Positions 27,007 through 35,940 of a stretch of DNA of 48,238 nt are shown here, piece by piece. Made by a program: the position numbers and the translations under genes. The DNA is from an uncultured Prevotella sp. Its GTDB lineage: Bacteria > Bacteroidota > Bacteroidia > Bacteroidales > Bacteroidaceae. The notes under the pieces were generated by a model. It was not told where the DNA came from. It saw only the letters and a list, made by a program, of their open reading frames with translations, and did not search any database. The stretch lies in assembly GCA_905234815.1 (NCBI GenBank), contig CAJOIX010000012.1, positions 1 through 48,238 on the forward strand. The letters run 5' to 3'. Position 1 is the stretch's first letter; the number at the start of each line of letters is the position of its first letter.

Positions 27007-28854
27007 TTGTTTCACGTGAAACAGACAGGAGACGATCGGATAGCCCGACTGAAGAACATCGTACTTAACATGCCTGAGAAGCCAGGTTCATATCAGTTTT
27101 ACGACAAAGCTGGTACAATCATCTATGTTGGCAAGGCAAAAAAACTAAAATCTCGTGTCTCTACATATTTCCATAAAGAGGTGGACAGATACAAGACCAA
27201 ACTGCTCGTATCTAAAATAGAGAACATAACATACACCGTTGTCAATACAGAAGAAGACGCGTTGCTGTTAGAAAACTCACTCATAAAAAGATACAATCCC
27301 AAGTATAACATCCTTCTAAAAGACGGGAAAACGTACCCTTCTATCTGCATCACAAACGAATTACTACCCAGAATAATAAAGACAAGAAAGATAGATAAAA
27401 AAAATGGGCAGTATTTCGGACCTTATTCACACATAGGAAACATGTACGCACTGCTGGATATCATCCAGAAAATGTATAAACCGCGCAAGTGCAACTTACT
27501 CATAACGCGTGAAGGCATCAGGGCAAATAAGTATAAACCTTGCTTGGAGTATCACATCCACAACTGCAATGGTCCATGCATTGCGCAACAAACAATTGAG
27601 GAGTACTTAGACAACATTAAACAAGCAAAAGAGATTTTGAAAGGAAATTCGAGAGATCTAATGAAAGATTTACTCGATGAAATGAAGGAAAAAGCCGCCG
27701 AACTAAAATTTGAAGAAGCCAACGAAATAAAGAAGAAATACGTGCTTTTGGATGGTTTCGTGAGCAAAAGCGAGATTGTTAGTCATACAATAGGGAATCT
27801 CGATGTATTCAGTATATACGATGAAACGGATGAAAACAATGCATATATAAATTATCTGCACGTAAAGAACGGAACCATCAACCAAAGTTTCACATTCGAA
27901 TACAAGAAGAAAGTAGAAGAAACTAAGGAAGAAATCCTGCTCACTGCACTGACTGAAATAAGGAAAAAATATCAAAGTCAGGCAAAGGAAATTGTGGTTC
28001 CATTTGAGATTGAGTGGGAACTGGAAGGAGTCACATTTACTGTGCCGCAGCGGGGAGACAAAAAGAAACTGCTGGAATTGAGCGAGATGAATGGACGACA
28101 ATACCGTTTTGATCGTCTTAAACAATCAGAAAAGCTCAATCCGGAGCAAAGACAGACAAGACTAATGAAAGAATTGCAGTCGAAACTTAATCTCCCTACC
28201 TTGCCTTACCAAATAGAATGTTTTGATAACTCAAATATATCAGGCAGCGACGCTGTAGCAGGTTGCGTTGTATTTAAAGCGATGAAACCCTCAAAAAAGG
28301 ACTATCGGAAATACAACATCAAAACAGTGGTAGGACCGGATGATTACGCCTCTATGCAGGAAGTGGTGCGACGCCGATATAGCCGAATGATTGAGGAAGG
28401 GACTCCCCTACCCGATTTAATCATTACGGATGGTGGTGCTGGACAAATGAGCGTTGTGAGAGAGGTAGTTGAACAAGAACTTGGACTGCAGATTCCCATT
28501 GCTGGATTGGCTAAAGACAATCGGCACCGAACCAACGAACTGCTCTACGGAAACCCTCCACAGACAATCGGGCTGAAAACTGACAGTGAACTGTTTAAAG
28601 TTCTCACACATATTCAGGACGAGGTACACCGATTTGCAATCACTTTCCATCGTGATAAACGATCGAAACACGCGCTGCACAGCGAGTTAGATGAGATACC
28701 AGGCATTGGTCCCAAAACGAAACAGACACTGATAAGTACCTTTAAATCATTAAAACGCATAAAAAATGCTGATTATCAGAGCATTACCGATTGCATTGGA
28801 GAGGGAAAGGGAAAGATTCTGTGGGAATATCTTCATCCTGGAAATGAGAAATAG
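27007..28854 (+). CDS. uvrC: UvrABC excinuclease subunit C
   Basis: The 615-residue repair nuclease has an N-terminal GIY-YIG domain (GSYQFYDKAGTIIYVGKAK, about 19-37), a central UVR region, the RNase H-like endonuclease half with CFDNSNISG (about 403-411) and LIITDGGAGQM, and a C-terminal helix-hairpin-helix (DEIPGIGPKTKQTL). The start is uncertain: the 5' end lies inside parS site 2, with a TTG at 27007 (MFHVKQ) or a GTG at 27016 (MKQTGDD) as candidates, and no upstream ATG. The AT content is higher than in mnmG. Confidence 0.93.
   Translation: MFHVKQTGDDRIARLKNIVLNMPEKPGSYQFYDKAGTIIYVGKAKKLKSRVSTYFHKEVDRYKTKLLVSKIENITYTVVNTEEDALLLENSLIKRYNPKYNILLKDGKTYPSICITNELLPRIIKTRKIDKKNGQYFGPYSHIGNMYALLDIIQKMYKPRKCNLLITREGIRANKYKPCLEYHIHNCNGPCIAQQTIEEYLDNIKQAKEILKGNSRDLMKDLLDEMKEKAAELKFEEANEIKKKYVLLDGFVSKSEIVSHTIGNLDVFSIYDETDENNAYINYLHVKNGTINQSFTFEYKKKVEETKEEILLTALTEIRKKYQSQAKEIVVPFEIEWELEGVTFTVPQRGDKKKLLELSEMNGRQYRFDRLKQSEKLNPEQRQTRLMKELQSKLNLPTLPYQIECFDNSNISGSDAVAGCVVFKAMKPSKKDYRKYNIKTVVGPDDYASMQEVVRRRYSRMIEEGTPLPDLIITDGGAGQMSVVREVVEQELGLQIPIAGLAKDNRHRTNELLYGNPPQTIGLKTDSELFKVLTHIQDEVHRFAITFHRDKRSKHALHSELDEIPGIGPKTKQTLISTFKSLKRIKNADYQSITDCIGEGKGKILWEYLHPGNEK
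27008..27023. other. parS centromere site 2, overlapping the uvrC start
   Basis: This is a second perfect TGTTTCACGTGAAACA, 649 bp from the first. It contains either possible start codon of uvrC, so the first residues read FHVKQ. Confidence 0.92.
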
Positions 28855-28911
28855 TCGATGCAAATATTAATAATTTTAAGACGTAATGCTTTGCAATTAA
28901 TTAAAATAGTG

Positions 28912-28919
28912 TAACTTTG
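28912..28919 (+). promoter_or_regulatory. -7 promoter element for dtd (TAACTTTG)
   Basis: TAACTTTG fits TAnnTTTG and lies 24 bases before the dtd ATG. Confidence 0.7.
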
Positions 28920-28943
28920 TAAAAGAAGAATAATACCCGAGTC

Positions 28944-29393
28944 ATGAAGATTGTAGCCCAAAGGGTTCAAGAAGCCTCAGTACATATCAATGGAGAACTT
29001 GTTGGTAAGATAGGCAAAGGTCTGCTCCTGCTGCTCGGTATAGGCTATGAAGACTCAGAAGAAGACATTGATTGGCTCGTAAAGAAACTGGGGGCGCTCC
29101 GCATTTTTGATGATTCAGACGGAGTAATGAACTGCTCGGTAAAGGATATTGATGGAGAAATACTGGTTGTGAGCCAATTCACACTGATGGCATCTACTAA
29201 GAAAGGGAACCGTCCTTCATATATCAACGCTGCAAAACCAGAAATTTCCATCCCCCTGTATGAATTATTCTGTCGGAAAATGAGCGATGAAATCGGCAAG
29301 AAAGTTTCCACAGGACAGTTCGGAGCCGATATGAAAGTAGGACTTATCAACGATGGCCCTGTGACCATTTGCTTAGATACGAAGAATAAATAA
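28944..29393 (+). CDS. dtd: D-aminoacyl-tRNA deacylase
   Basis: The 149-residue protein hydrolyses D-aminoacyl-tRNAs, protecting translation from D-amino acids. It has the family's SQFTLMAS (about 75-82) and the C-terminal active-site motif NDGPVTICLDT (about 135-145). The length is normal. It has its own promoter, and deoC follows after 63 bp with no obvious promoter. Confidence 0.97.
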   Translation: MKIVAQRVQEASVHINGELVGKIGKGLLLLLGIGYEDSEEDIDWLVKKLGALRIFDDSDGVMNCSVKDIDGEILVVSQFTLMASTKKGNRPSYINAAKPEISIPLYELFCRKMSDEIGKKVSTGQFGADMKVGLINDGPVTICLDTKNK

Positions 29394-29456
29394 CCAACAC
29401 AGGAAAAGAGATACATATACAAAAAACCAATCTAATAACCTTTTATTTTATCTATT

Positions 29457-30377
29457 ATGAGTGAACATCATCATGACCACGTTCATGCTCATCCCGTGAG
29501 CAAGTACGACGAAGCACTGGCAAAGTACAATTGCGAGCTCGACGATGCTAAAGTTGCAGCTGCCGTGCAGAAATTAATTGACGAGAAAGTTGAAGAAAAC
29601 AACACTGAAGAGGTTAAGCGCTTTATGTTTGGAAGCATTGAATTAACCACTCTTACAACTTTAGACTCTGCCGAAACGGTTCTCAACCTTGTTGAAAAAG
29701 TCAACCAATTCGATCACGAATATCCTTACATGCCCCACGTAGCAACTGTGGTGACTTATCCTCGATTCACCAAACTGGTGAGCCAGTCACTGGAAGTTGA
29801 TGGTGTGATTCCCACTTGCGTCAGCGGTGCCTTCCCCTCTTCGCAGGCTTTGCTGGAAGTGAAGGTAGCAGAAACAGCTCTGGCCGTTCGCGATGGCGCA
29901 GAAAATGTAGATATTGTGATGCATGTAGGTGAATTCCTGAGCGGTGATTATGAGACTGTTTGCGATGAAATCTCAGAGCAGAAAGCAGCTTGTGGAGATG
30001 TGCCCATGAAAGTTATCCTCGAGACTGGCGATTTAAAGACTGCCTCAAACATTAAAAAAGCGTCTATTTTAGCCATGTATTCAGGTGCTGATTATATCAA
30101 GACATCCACTGGTAAAGAGAAGATCAGCGCTACTCCAGAGGCCGCATACGTAATGTGTCAGGCCATTAAGGAATACTACGAAGAAACTGGCATCCAGGTA
30201 GGCTTCAAACCCGCCGGCGGTATCAATAGTGTTCATGATGCGCTGGTTTATTATACCATCGTGAAAGAAGTGCTTGGCCAGCAGTGGTTGACCAATAAGT
30301 GGTTGCGCTTTGGAACAAGCCGTCTGGCCAATCTTCTCCTCAGCGAACTGGAAGGTAAGGAAATTAAATTCTTCTAA
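29457..30377 (+). CDS. deoC: Deoxyribose-phosphate aldolase
   Basis: The 306-residue class I aldolase cleaves 2-deoxyribose 5-phosphate to glyceraldehyde 3-phosphate and acetaldehyde. The Schiff-base lysine lies in DYIKTSTGK (about 213-221), and GFKPAGGI (about 246-253) closes the barrel site. It is longer than the 250-residue E. coli enzyme, with an N-terminal extension that begins with a natural His-rich stretch (SEHHHDHVHAH). A strong terminator follows. Confidence 0.96.
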   Translation: MSEHHHDHVHAHPVSKYDEALAKYNCELDDAKVAAAVQKLIDEKVEENNTEEVKRFMFGSIELTTLTTLDSAETVLNLVEKVNQFDHEYPYMPHVATVVTYPRFTKLVSQSLEVDGVIPTCVSGAFPSSQALLEVKVAETALAVRDGAENVDIVMHVGEFLSGDYETVCDEISEQKAACGDVPMKVILETGDLKTASNIKKASILAMYSGADYIKTSTGKEKISATPEAAYVMCQAIKEYYEETGIQVGFKPAGGINSVHDALVYYTIVKEVLGQQWLTNKWLRFGTSRLANLLLSELEGKEIKFF

Positions 30378-30408
30378 AAAGAGCCCTACCCTATTCGGTA
30401 AAAATATA

Positions 30409-30444
30409 GCCCCGATTGCAGTTGTACAATCGGGGCTTTTTTAT
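30409..30444 (+). terminator. Intrinsic terminator after deoC
   Basis: AGCCCCGATTG (30409-30419) pairs perfectly with CAATCGGGGCT (30428-30438), followed by six T. It lies between convergent deoC and the polyprenyl synthase gene. Confidence 0.93.
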
Positions 30445-30458
30445 TCTTACGGAAGTAA

Positions 30459-31436
30459 TTACAAAGTACGTTGAATCACATAGTCAGCGTAACATTTCAG
30501 GGACTCCTTTAACGCTGCATCCTTTACGTGCTGATTGATGAAACTCATACACTTCTGATAGTATTCCTCCATCGCTTTTTCAGCATATTTAATGCCCCCA
30601 TTTTCAATGGTAAAGGCAATAAGCCGGGCAATATCTTGCGGCGTCGCATTCAAGGATTTCACCTTACGGGCCAACGAAAGCATATCTTCATTTTTGGTCG
30701 ATTTCAACGCATACAGAACTGGCAGTGTGAGCTTTCCTTCAAGCATATCAGCGCCAGTAGGTTTGCCCAGTTCTTTTGAAGGGAAATAATCGAAGATATC
30801 ATCGCGTATCTGGAAGATAATTCCGATGTTTCTTCCAAACTCTGCAGCTGCCTCGATTTCACTTTCATCGGCTTCCGAAGCCTCAGCACCAATCTTGGCG
30901 CACGATTCAAACAGTGCAGCCGTTTTCTGATTGATAATCTGGAAATATACTTCTTCGCTGATGTCGGGGTTCTGAACATTGGTCAGTTGCAGAATTTCGC
31001 CCGCCGAAAGCGTGCGGCCCAATTCCGAAAGATAAAGCACAATCTTTTCGGAATGAGTCATTGCTACGTTCATCAATGCTGTGGAGAGGATATAATCACC
31101 AACCAAAACGGCCACCTTATTATTGTACGTAGCGTTAACCGAGGCTTGCCCTCTGCGCAAATCGCTCTCGTCCACCACGTCGTCGTGCACCAGCGAAGCC
31201 GTATGCAGCAGTTCGAGACCTATCGCTGCACAATGTGTAGCTTCACTAATCTGCCCATAATTCTTTGCCATGAGCAAAATCATCAATGGGCGCAGGCGTT
31301 TTCCCCCACGCTGTCTGACATGATGAAGCGCGTCGGCAAGGAGTCCATCCTCATAGTGAAGCGCCTGGTTGAACAAGTCTATGAAGCGCGTTAATTCAGC
31401 CTGTACAGGCTGTTGAATGATAGAGAGATAATCCAT
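30459..31436 (-). CDS. Polyprenyl (all-trans) diphosphate synthase
   Basis: The 325-residue prenyltransferase has the first Asp-rich motif in LVHDDVVDESDLRRG and the second in QIRDDIFDYF, the mark of trans-isoprenyl synthases. In this group it is likely to make the octaprenyl or longer chain of menaquinone; chain length cannot be read here. The frame is open to 31526, but that 5' part contains a -7 element and overlaps the polA start region, so the ATG at 31436 (MDYLSIIQQPV) is chosen. Confidence 0.93.
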   Translation of the reverse strand: MDYLSIIQQPVQAELTRFIDLFNQALHYEDGLLADALHHVRQRGGKRLRPLMILLMAKNYGQISEATHCAAIGLELLHTASLVHDDVVDESDLRRGQASVNATYNNKVAVLVGDYILSTALMNVAMTHSEKIVLYLSELGRTLSAGEILQLTNVQNPDISEEVYFQIINQKTAALFESCAKIGAEASEADESEIEAAAEFGRNIGIIFQIRDDIFDYFPSKELGKPTGADMLEGKLTLPVLYALKSTKNEDMLSLARKVKSLNATPQDIARLIAFTIENGGIKYAEKAMEEYYQKCMSFINQHVKDAALKESLKCYADYVIQRTL

Positions 31437-31456
31437 ATAGAGCGGGATTTGCGTGA

Positions 31457-31464
31457 CAAATTTA
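31457..31464 (-). promoter_or_regulatory. -7 promoter element for the polyprenyl synthase gene (TAAATTTG on the minus strand)
   Basis: CAAATTTA on the plus strand reads TAAATTTG on the minus strand, fitting TAnnTTTG, 20 bases before the ATG at 31436. Confidence 0.6.
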
Positions 31465-31495
31465 CAAAATTTCGTCTTAATAAAATAAAAAAGCG

Positions 31496-31519
31496 TAACT
31501 TTACGCTCAGAAAAAGGAG
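31496..31519 (+). promoter_or_regulatory. polA promoter element and Shine-Dalgarno site
   Basis: TAACTTTA (31496-31503) is one base off TAnnTTTG. AAGGAG (31514-31519) lies 5 bases before the polA ATG, a textbook Shine-Dalgarno site that most genes here lack. Confidence 0.5.
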
Positions 31520-31524
31520 ACAAC

Positions 31525-34287
31525 ATGGAAAAACTCTTTCTGCTCGACGCTTACGCGCTTATTTACAGGTCTTATTATGCCTTCATCAATCGCCCGCTAA
31601 TCAATTCCAAAGGCGAAAACACCTCTGCTGTCCGCGGTTTTGTGAACACACTGAATGAAGTGCTCAACAAAGAAAATCCTACCCACCTGGGTGTTGCATT
31701 CGATCATGGCAAGACTTTCCGCGATGAAGCTTTTCCTGCTTATAAGGCTCAACGCCAGGAGACTCCGGAAGATATTCGCTGGTCAATACCCATCATCAAA
31801 GACATTCTGCGCGCCATGCGCATCCCTATCTATCAAGTAGATGGGTTTGAAGCTGACGATGTGATAGGCACCTTGGCATTGAAAGCAGGTGCTGCCGGCA
31901 TCGAGACCTATATGCTCACGCCCGATAAGGACTACGGCCAGCTGGTGCGCGAGAATGTGTTTCAGTTTCGTCCACGCCACGGCGGCGGCTACGAAACGTT
32001 AGGCCCGAAGGAGATTGCTGCGAAGTACAGCATTGACCGACCTGAGCAAGTGATCGACCTTTTGGCCTTGATGGGCGACTCGGCCGACAACTTCCCCGGC
32101 TGCCCGGGTGTGGGCGAGAAGACTGCCATCAAACTGATTCAGGAATTTGGCGACATCCCTACCCTACTCTCTCGCACCTCCGAGATTAAAGGAAAGCTGC
32201 GCGAAAAAGTGGAAGCGGCCGTCGATGATATAAAAATGTCGCAGTTCTTGGCAACCATCCGAACAGATGTGCCCGTGGATCTGAATCTCGATGAATTAAA
32301 AATTACAGAGCCCAATGCCGACGAACTCGACCAAATTTTCGCACAACTGGAATTTAGGAGCCTGCAAAAAGGAAATGTTAAAGAAACTAAACAACCTAAA
32401 ACTAAAGTTAATTTAGAAGGCGATTTATTTGCAGAATTTGCGACCGAGGGCACAGAAACTTCCAAAAACGCGATTCTGGAGACAGTAAAATCGGCCTCTG
32501 CGAACTACCAACTCGTTGAAGATCTTGAAGATATAAAAAAACTTTCGGAAAAAATTTTATCAGAAAAAATTGTCAGTTTAGACACAGAAACCACTTCAAC
32601 CAATCCGATTGATGCAGAATTGGTGGGATTAAGTTTCGCCGTAAGGGAAAAAGAGGCATACTACATTCCGGTGCCGGCCGAGAGAGAAAAAGCGCAAGAA
32701 GTGGTGGAACTGTTCCGCGCCGTGTATGAGAATCCGGAAATACAGAAGGTAGGGCAGAATATCAAATACGACATTGAGGTGCTCGCGCGCTACGACATTC
32801 ATGTGCAGGGTCAGCTCTTCGACACCATGATTGCCCACTACCTACTTCAGCCTGAGCTGCGCCACAACATGGACTATATGGCCGAGGTGCTGCTCAATTA
32901 CCAAACCGTACATATCGACGAACTGATTGGGCCGCGCGGCAAGAACCAGAAGAGTATGCGCGACCTTGATCCGAAGGACATATATATATATGCGTGCGAA
33001 GATGCCGACATTACACTGCGCCTGAAGAATGTGCTCGAGCCGATGCTGCGTGAGAAAGACTGCCTGCAGCTGTTCAACGAAATTGAAATGCCGCTCATAC
33101 CTGTGCTCGTAGAGATGGAGATGAATGGTGTGCGCATTGATGCAACGGCACTGAAAGAGACACAGGATCTGTTCACCTCGCGATTGGTTCAGCTGGAAGG
33201 CGAAATATACCAGTTGGCCGGCGAGACCTTCAATATCGCTTCACCCAAACAAGTGGGCGACATACTCTTTGGCAAACTTCACATCATAGACAAGCCCAAG
33301 AAAACCAAAACCGGACAATTTGTGACGAGCGAAGAGGTGCTGCAACAGTTGAAAGGGAAAAGTCCGATAGTTGCCAAGATATTGGAACACAGAGGTTTGA
33401 AGAAACTCTTGGGCACATACGTCGAAGCCCTTCCGCGCCTGGTCAACCCCCGAACGGGACACATCCACACCTCATTCAATCAGGCCGTCACTGCCACGGG
33501 GCGCCTCTCGTCAAGTGATCCTAACCTGCAGAACATCCCTGTGCGCGGGGAGGATGGAAAAGAGATTCGCAAGTGCTTCATACCCGAAGAAGGGTGCGAG
33601 TTCTTCTCGGCCGACTACAGTCAGATTGAACTGCGCGTGATGGCCCACCTCAGCGGCGACCAAGCCATGATTCACGCCTTTGAGCACGGCTACGATATAC
33701 ACGCCGCCACGGCAGCCCGCGTCTATGGCAAGAAGCCTGAGGAAGTGACACGCGACGAGCGCACCAAGGCCAAGCGCGCCAATTTCGGCATCATCTACGG
33801 CATCACCGTGTTCGGATTGGCCGAGCGTCTGGACATTGAACGCGCCGAAGCCAAGCAACTCATCGACGGCTATTTCGAGAGTTTCCCGCAGGTGGCCGTC
33901 TATATGGAAACAGCCAAAGAGCAGGCGCGGAGTAGGGGATATGCCGAAACGCTGTTCCACCGCCGGCGCTATCTGCCAGACATCAATTCGCACAATGCCA
34001 CTGTGCGCGGATTTGCCGAGCGCAACGCCATCAACGCACCCATACAAGGCTCGGCGGCCGACATCATAAAAGTGGCCATGATCCGCATCTACCAGCGCAT
34101 GAAGCGGGAAGGAATGAAAAGCAAGATGATACTGCAAGTGCACGACGAACTGAACTTCTCAGTGCTGCCCGCCGAAAAAGCACAGATGGAACAAATCGTG
34201 ATTGAAGAAATGCAGGGAGCCTACGCACTGAAAGTGCCCCTCATTGCCGACAGCGGATGGGGCAAAAACTGGCTCGAAGCCCATTGA
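31525..34287 (+). CDS. polA: DNA polymerase I
   Basis: The 920-residue protein has all three activities: an N-terminal 5'-3' flap exonuclease (residues 1 to about 290, with FEADDVIGTLA), a 3'-5' proofreading domain with DTE (353-355) and further acidic residues, and the family A polymerase with DYSQIELR (from Asp697) and HDEL (873-876). The proofreading residues are present, unlike in polA of some Gram-positive bacteria. It acts in Okazaki-fragment maturation and repair. Confidence 0.98.
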   Translation: MEKLFLLDAYALIYRSYYAFINRPLINSKGENTSAVRGFVNTLNEVLNKENPTHLGVAFDHGKTFRDEAFPAYKAQRQETPEDIRWSIPIIKDILRAMRIPIYQVDGFEADDVIGTLALKAGAAGIETYMLTPDKDYGQLVRENVFQFRPRHGGGYETLGPKEIAAKYSIDRPEQVIDLLALMGDSADNFPGCPGVGEKTAIKLIQEFGDIPTLLSRTSEIKGKLREKVEAAVDDIKMSQFLATIRTDVPVDLNLDELKITEPNADELDQIFAQLEFRSLQKGNVKETKQPKTKVNLEGDLFAEFATEGTETSKNAILETVKSASANYQLVEDLEDIKKLSEKILSEKIVSLDTETTSTNPIDAELVGLSFAVREKEAYYIPVPAEREKAQEVVELFRAVYENPEIQKVGQNIKYDIEVLARYDIHVQGQLFDTMIAHYLLQPELRHNMDYMAEVLLNYQTVHIDELIGPRGKNQKSMRDLDPKDIYIYACEDADITLRLKNVLEPMLREKDCLQLFNEIEMPLIPVLVEMEMNGVRIDATALKETQDLFTSRLVQLEGEIYQLAGETFNIASPKQVGDILFGKLHIIDKPKKTKTGQFVTSEEVLQQLKGKSPIVAKILEHRGLKKLLGTYVEALPRLVNPRTGHIHTSFNQAVTATGRLSSSDPNLQNIPVRGEDGKEIRKCFIPEEGCEFFSADYSQIELRVMAHLSGDQAMIHAFEHGYDIHAATAARVYGKKPEEVTRDERTKAKRANFGIIYGITVFGLAERLDIERAEAKQLIDGYFESFPQVAVYMETAKEQARSRGYAETLFHRRRYLPDINSHNATVRGFAERNAINAPIQGSAADIIKVAMIRIYQRMKREGMKSKMILQVHDELNFSVLPAEKAQMEQIVIEEMQGAYALKVPLIADSGWGKNWLEAH

Positions 34288-34361
34288 TTCATCAACCCAG
34301 AAACATCATATTTCAGCCAAATCGTAACAAACTGAAAATCAACAACTTGAAAACGCCATTC

Positions 34362-34443
34362 CAAAAGCTATGCTTTTGAAGGGTAAAAGCTATGCTTTTG
34401 GAGCCCGAAAGCTATGCTTTTGAAGCCTAAAAGCTATGCTTTT
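34362..34443. repeat. Palindrome cluster 4: four 16-bp palindromes at 22-bp period
   Basis: Copies start at 34362, 34384, 34406 and 34428, exactly 22 bp apart. All four have the same centre (GCTATGC). The first base varies (C, T, C, T) and the third copy begins CGAAAG. The cluster lies between polA and kbl, both on the plus strand. Confidence 0.95.
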
Positions 34444-34492
34444 GAAAAACCACTCTATACAGGCCATAAAACTAACCTAAATTATAAGCAAT

Positions 34493-35680
34493 ATGTACGG
34501 AAAACTTCAACAACATCTCCAGCAGACCATTGCTGAGATTCGCGAGGCCGGTCTCTACAAGGAAGAGCGCCTCATCGAGAGCCCCCAGCGCGCTGCCATC
34601 AGCGTGAAAGGTAAAGAAGTGCTGAATTTTTGTGCCAACAACTACCTCGGTCTTTCGGACAATGCCCGTCTGATTGAAGCCTCCAAGCGCATGATGGACG
34701 AGCGCGGCTTCGGCATGTCGTCGGTACGATTCATCTGTGGCACACAAGACATTCACAAGCAGTTGGAGGCAGCCATCTCCGAATACTTCCACACGGAAGA
34801 CACCATTCTCTATGCAGCCTGCTTCGATGCCAACGGCGGCGTGTTTGAACCGCTGCTCACGGCCGAAGATGCCATCATCTCCGATGCCCTGAACCACGCC
34901 TCCATTATCGACGGTGTGCGCCTCTGCAAAGCCAAGCGCTACCGCTATGCCAATGCCAATATGGAAGAACTGGAGCGCTGTCTGCAGGAAGCTCAGGCCG
35001 AACGCTTCCGCATCATCGTGACCGACGGCGTGTTCTCTATGGACGGCAACGTGGCGCCGATTGACAAAATCTGCGACCTGGCCGAGCGCTACGATGCACT
35101 GGTCATGGTGGATGAGAGCCACTCTGCCGGCGTTGTGGGCGCCACTGGCCACGGCGTGAGCGAGTTTTTCAACACCTACGGTCGCGTTGACATCTACACT
35201 GGCACACTGGGCAAAGCCTTTGGAGGAGCCCTCGGCGGCTTCACCACAGGCCGAAAGGAAATCATCGAATTGCTGCGCCAGCGCTCGCGGCCCTATCTCT
35301 TCTCCAACTCACTGGCACCCTGCATCATTGGCGCATCGCTCGAAGTGTTCAAGATGCTGAAAGAGAGCAACGCACTGCACGACCAGCTGGTGGAAAACGT
35401 CAACTATTTCCGCGACAAGATGATGGCTGCCGGCTTCGATATCAAACCCACGCAGAGCGCCATTTGCGCAGTGATGCTCTACGATGCGAAACTATCGCAG
35501 GTCTATGCTGCCCGTATGCAGGAAGAAGGCATCTACGTTACGGGGTTCTACTATCCGGTTGTGCCCAAGGGCGAAGCCCGCATCCGCGTACAGCTCTCAG
35601 CCGGTCACACCCGCGAACAACTCGACAAGTGCATCGCAGCCTTTATCAAGGTGGGCCGAGAGCTCGGAGTGCTCAAATAA
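34493..35680 (+). CDS. kbl: Glycine C-acetyltransferase (2-amino-3-ketobutyrate CoA ligase)
   Basis: The 395-residue PLP enzyme of the alpha-oxoamine synthase family has the PLP lysine in TLGKAFGGALGG (Lys241) and DESHSAGVVG (207-216). It converts 2-amino-3-ketobutyrate and CoA to glycine and acetyl-CoA in threonine breakdown. The close match to Kbl throughout (NFCANNYLGLS, SVRFICGTQDIHKQLE) favours it over serine palmitoyltransferase or BioF. No threonine dehydrogenase is beside it. Confidence 0.92.
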   Translation: MYGKLQQHLQQTIAEIREAGLYKEERLIESPQRAAISVKGKEVLNFCANNYLGLSDNARLIEASKRMMDERGFGMSSVRFICGTQDIHKQLEAAISEYFHTEDTILYAACFDANGGVFEPLLTAEDAIISDALNHASIIDGVRLCKAKRYRYANANMEELERCLQEAQAERFRIIVTDGVFSMDGNVAPIDKICDLAERYDALVMVDESHSAGVVGATGHGVSEFFNTYGRVDIYTGTLGKAFGGALGGFTTGRKEIIELLRQRSRPYLFSNSLAPCIIGASLEVFKMLKESNALHDQLVENVNYFRDKMMAAGFDIKPTQSAICAVMLYDAKLSQVYAARMQEEGIYVTGFYYPVVPKGEARIRVQLSAGHTREQLDKCIAAFIKVGRELGVLK

Positions 35681-35703
35681 AAATCGGAGTGCTCAAATAA
35701 AAA
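35664..35703. repeat. 20-bp tandem duplication at the kbl stop codon
   Basis: TCGGAGTGCTCAAATAAAAA occurs at 35664-35683 and again at 35684-35703. The first copy encodes the last kbl codons and its TAA, and the second repeats them in the 3' UTR. It looks like a recent slippage duplication. Confidence 0.9.
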
Positions 35704-35738
35704 AAAGTCCCGCTTCAAACCGAAGCGGGACTTTATTA
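35704..35738. terminator. Bidirectional intrinsic terminator between kbl and the PspC gene
   Basis: AAAGTCCCGCTTC (35704-35716) pairs perfectly with GAAGCGGGACTTT (35722-35734) around a 5-base loop. T-rich DNA follows on the plus strand and A-rich DNA precedes it, so it can serve both convergent genes. Confidence 0.9.
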
Positions 35739-35927
35739 TTTCTCCTCTGGCACCAACAGCCAAAGAATAAAGTAGATCACGACTCCTGGAAATGCTACCG
35801 TACATAAGGTGAGCAGCAAATAGATGATTCGCACCAGGTCGCGGTCAAAACCGAAATAGTCGGCCAGACCGCCACAAACACCAGCCATCCATCTGTCTTT
35901 CGAGCGGAGAAATTGTTTGTTTGCCAT
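35736..35927 (-). CDS. PspC domain protein
   Basis: The 63-residue protein is one PspC domain: the N-terminal RWMAGVCGGLADYFGFD and one long hydrophobic segment (about 34-58) ending VPEEK. PspC proteins sit in the inner membrane and sense envelope stress in enterobacteria; the small Bacteroidetes versions are uncharacterised. It lies 13 bp after argR. Confidence 0.92.
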   Translation of the reverse strand: MANKQFLRSKDRWMAGVCGGLADYFGFDRDLVRIIYLLLTLCTVAFPGVVIYFILWLLVPEEK

Positions 35928-35940
35928 AACGATTCAGATT

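Noticed and set aside
31437..31526. Extended N-terminus of the polyprenyl synthase
   Set aside because: The added 30 codons cross the gene's own -7 element and the polA promoter region. The ATG at 31436 fits the family start.
34362..34443. Palindrome clusters as intrinsic terminators
   Set aside because: Each arm is only 6 bp and AT-rich, and the clusters also lie between divergent genes and after genes that already have proper terminators.
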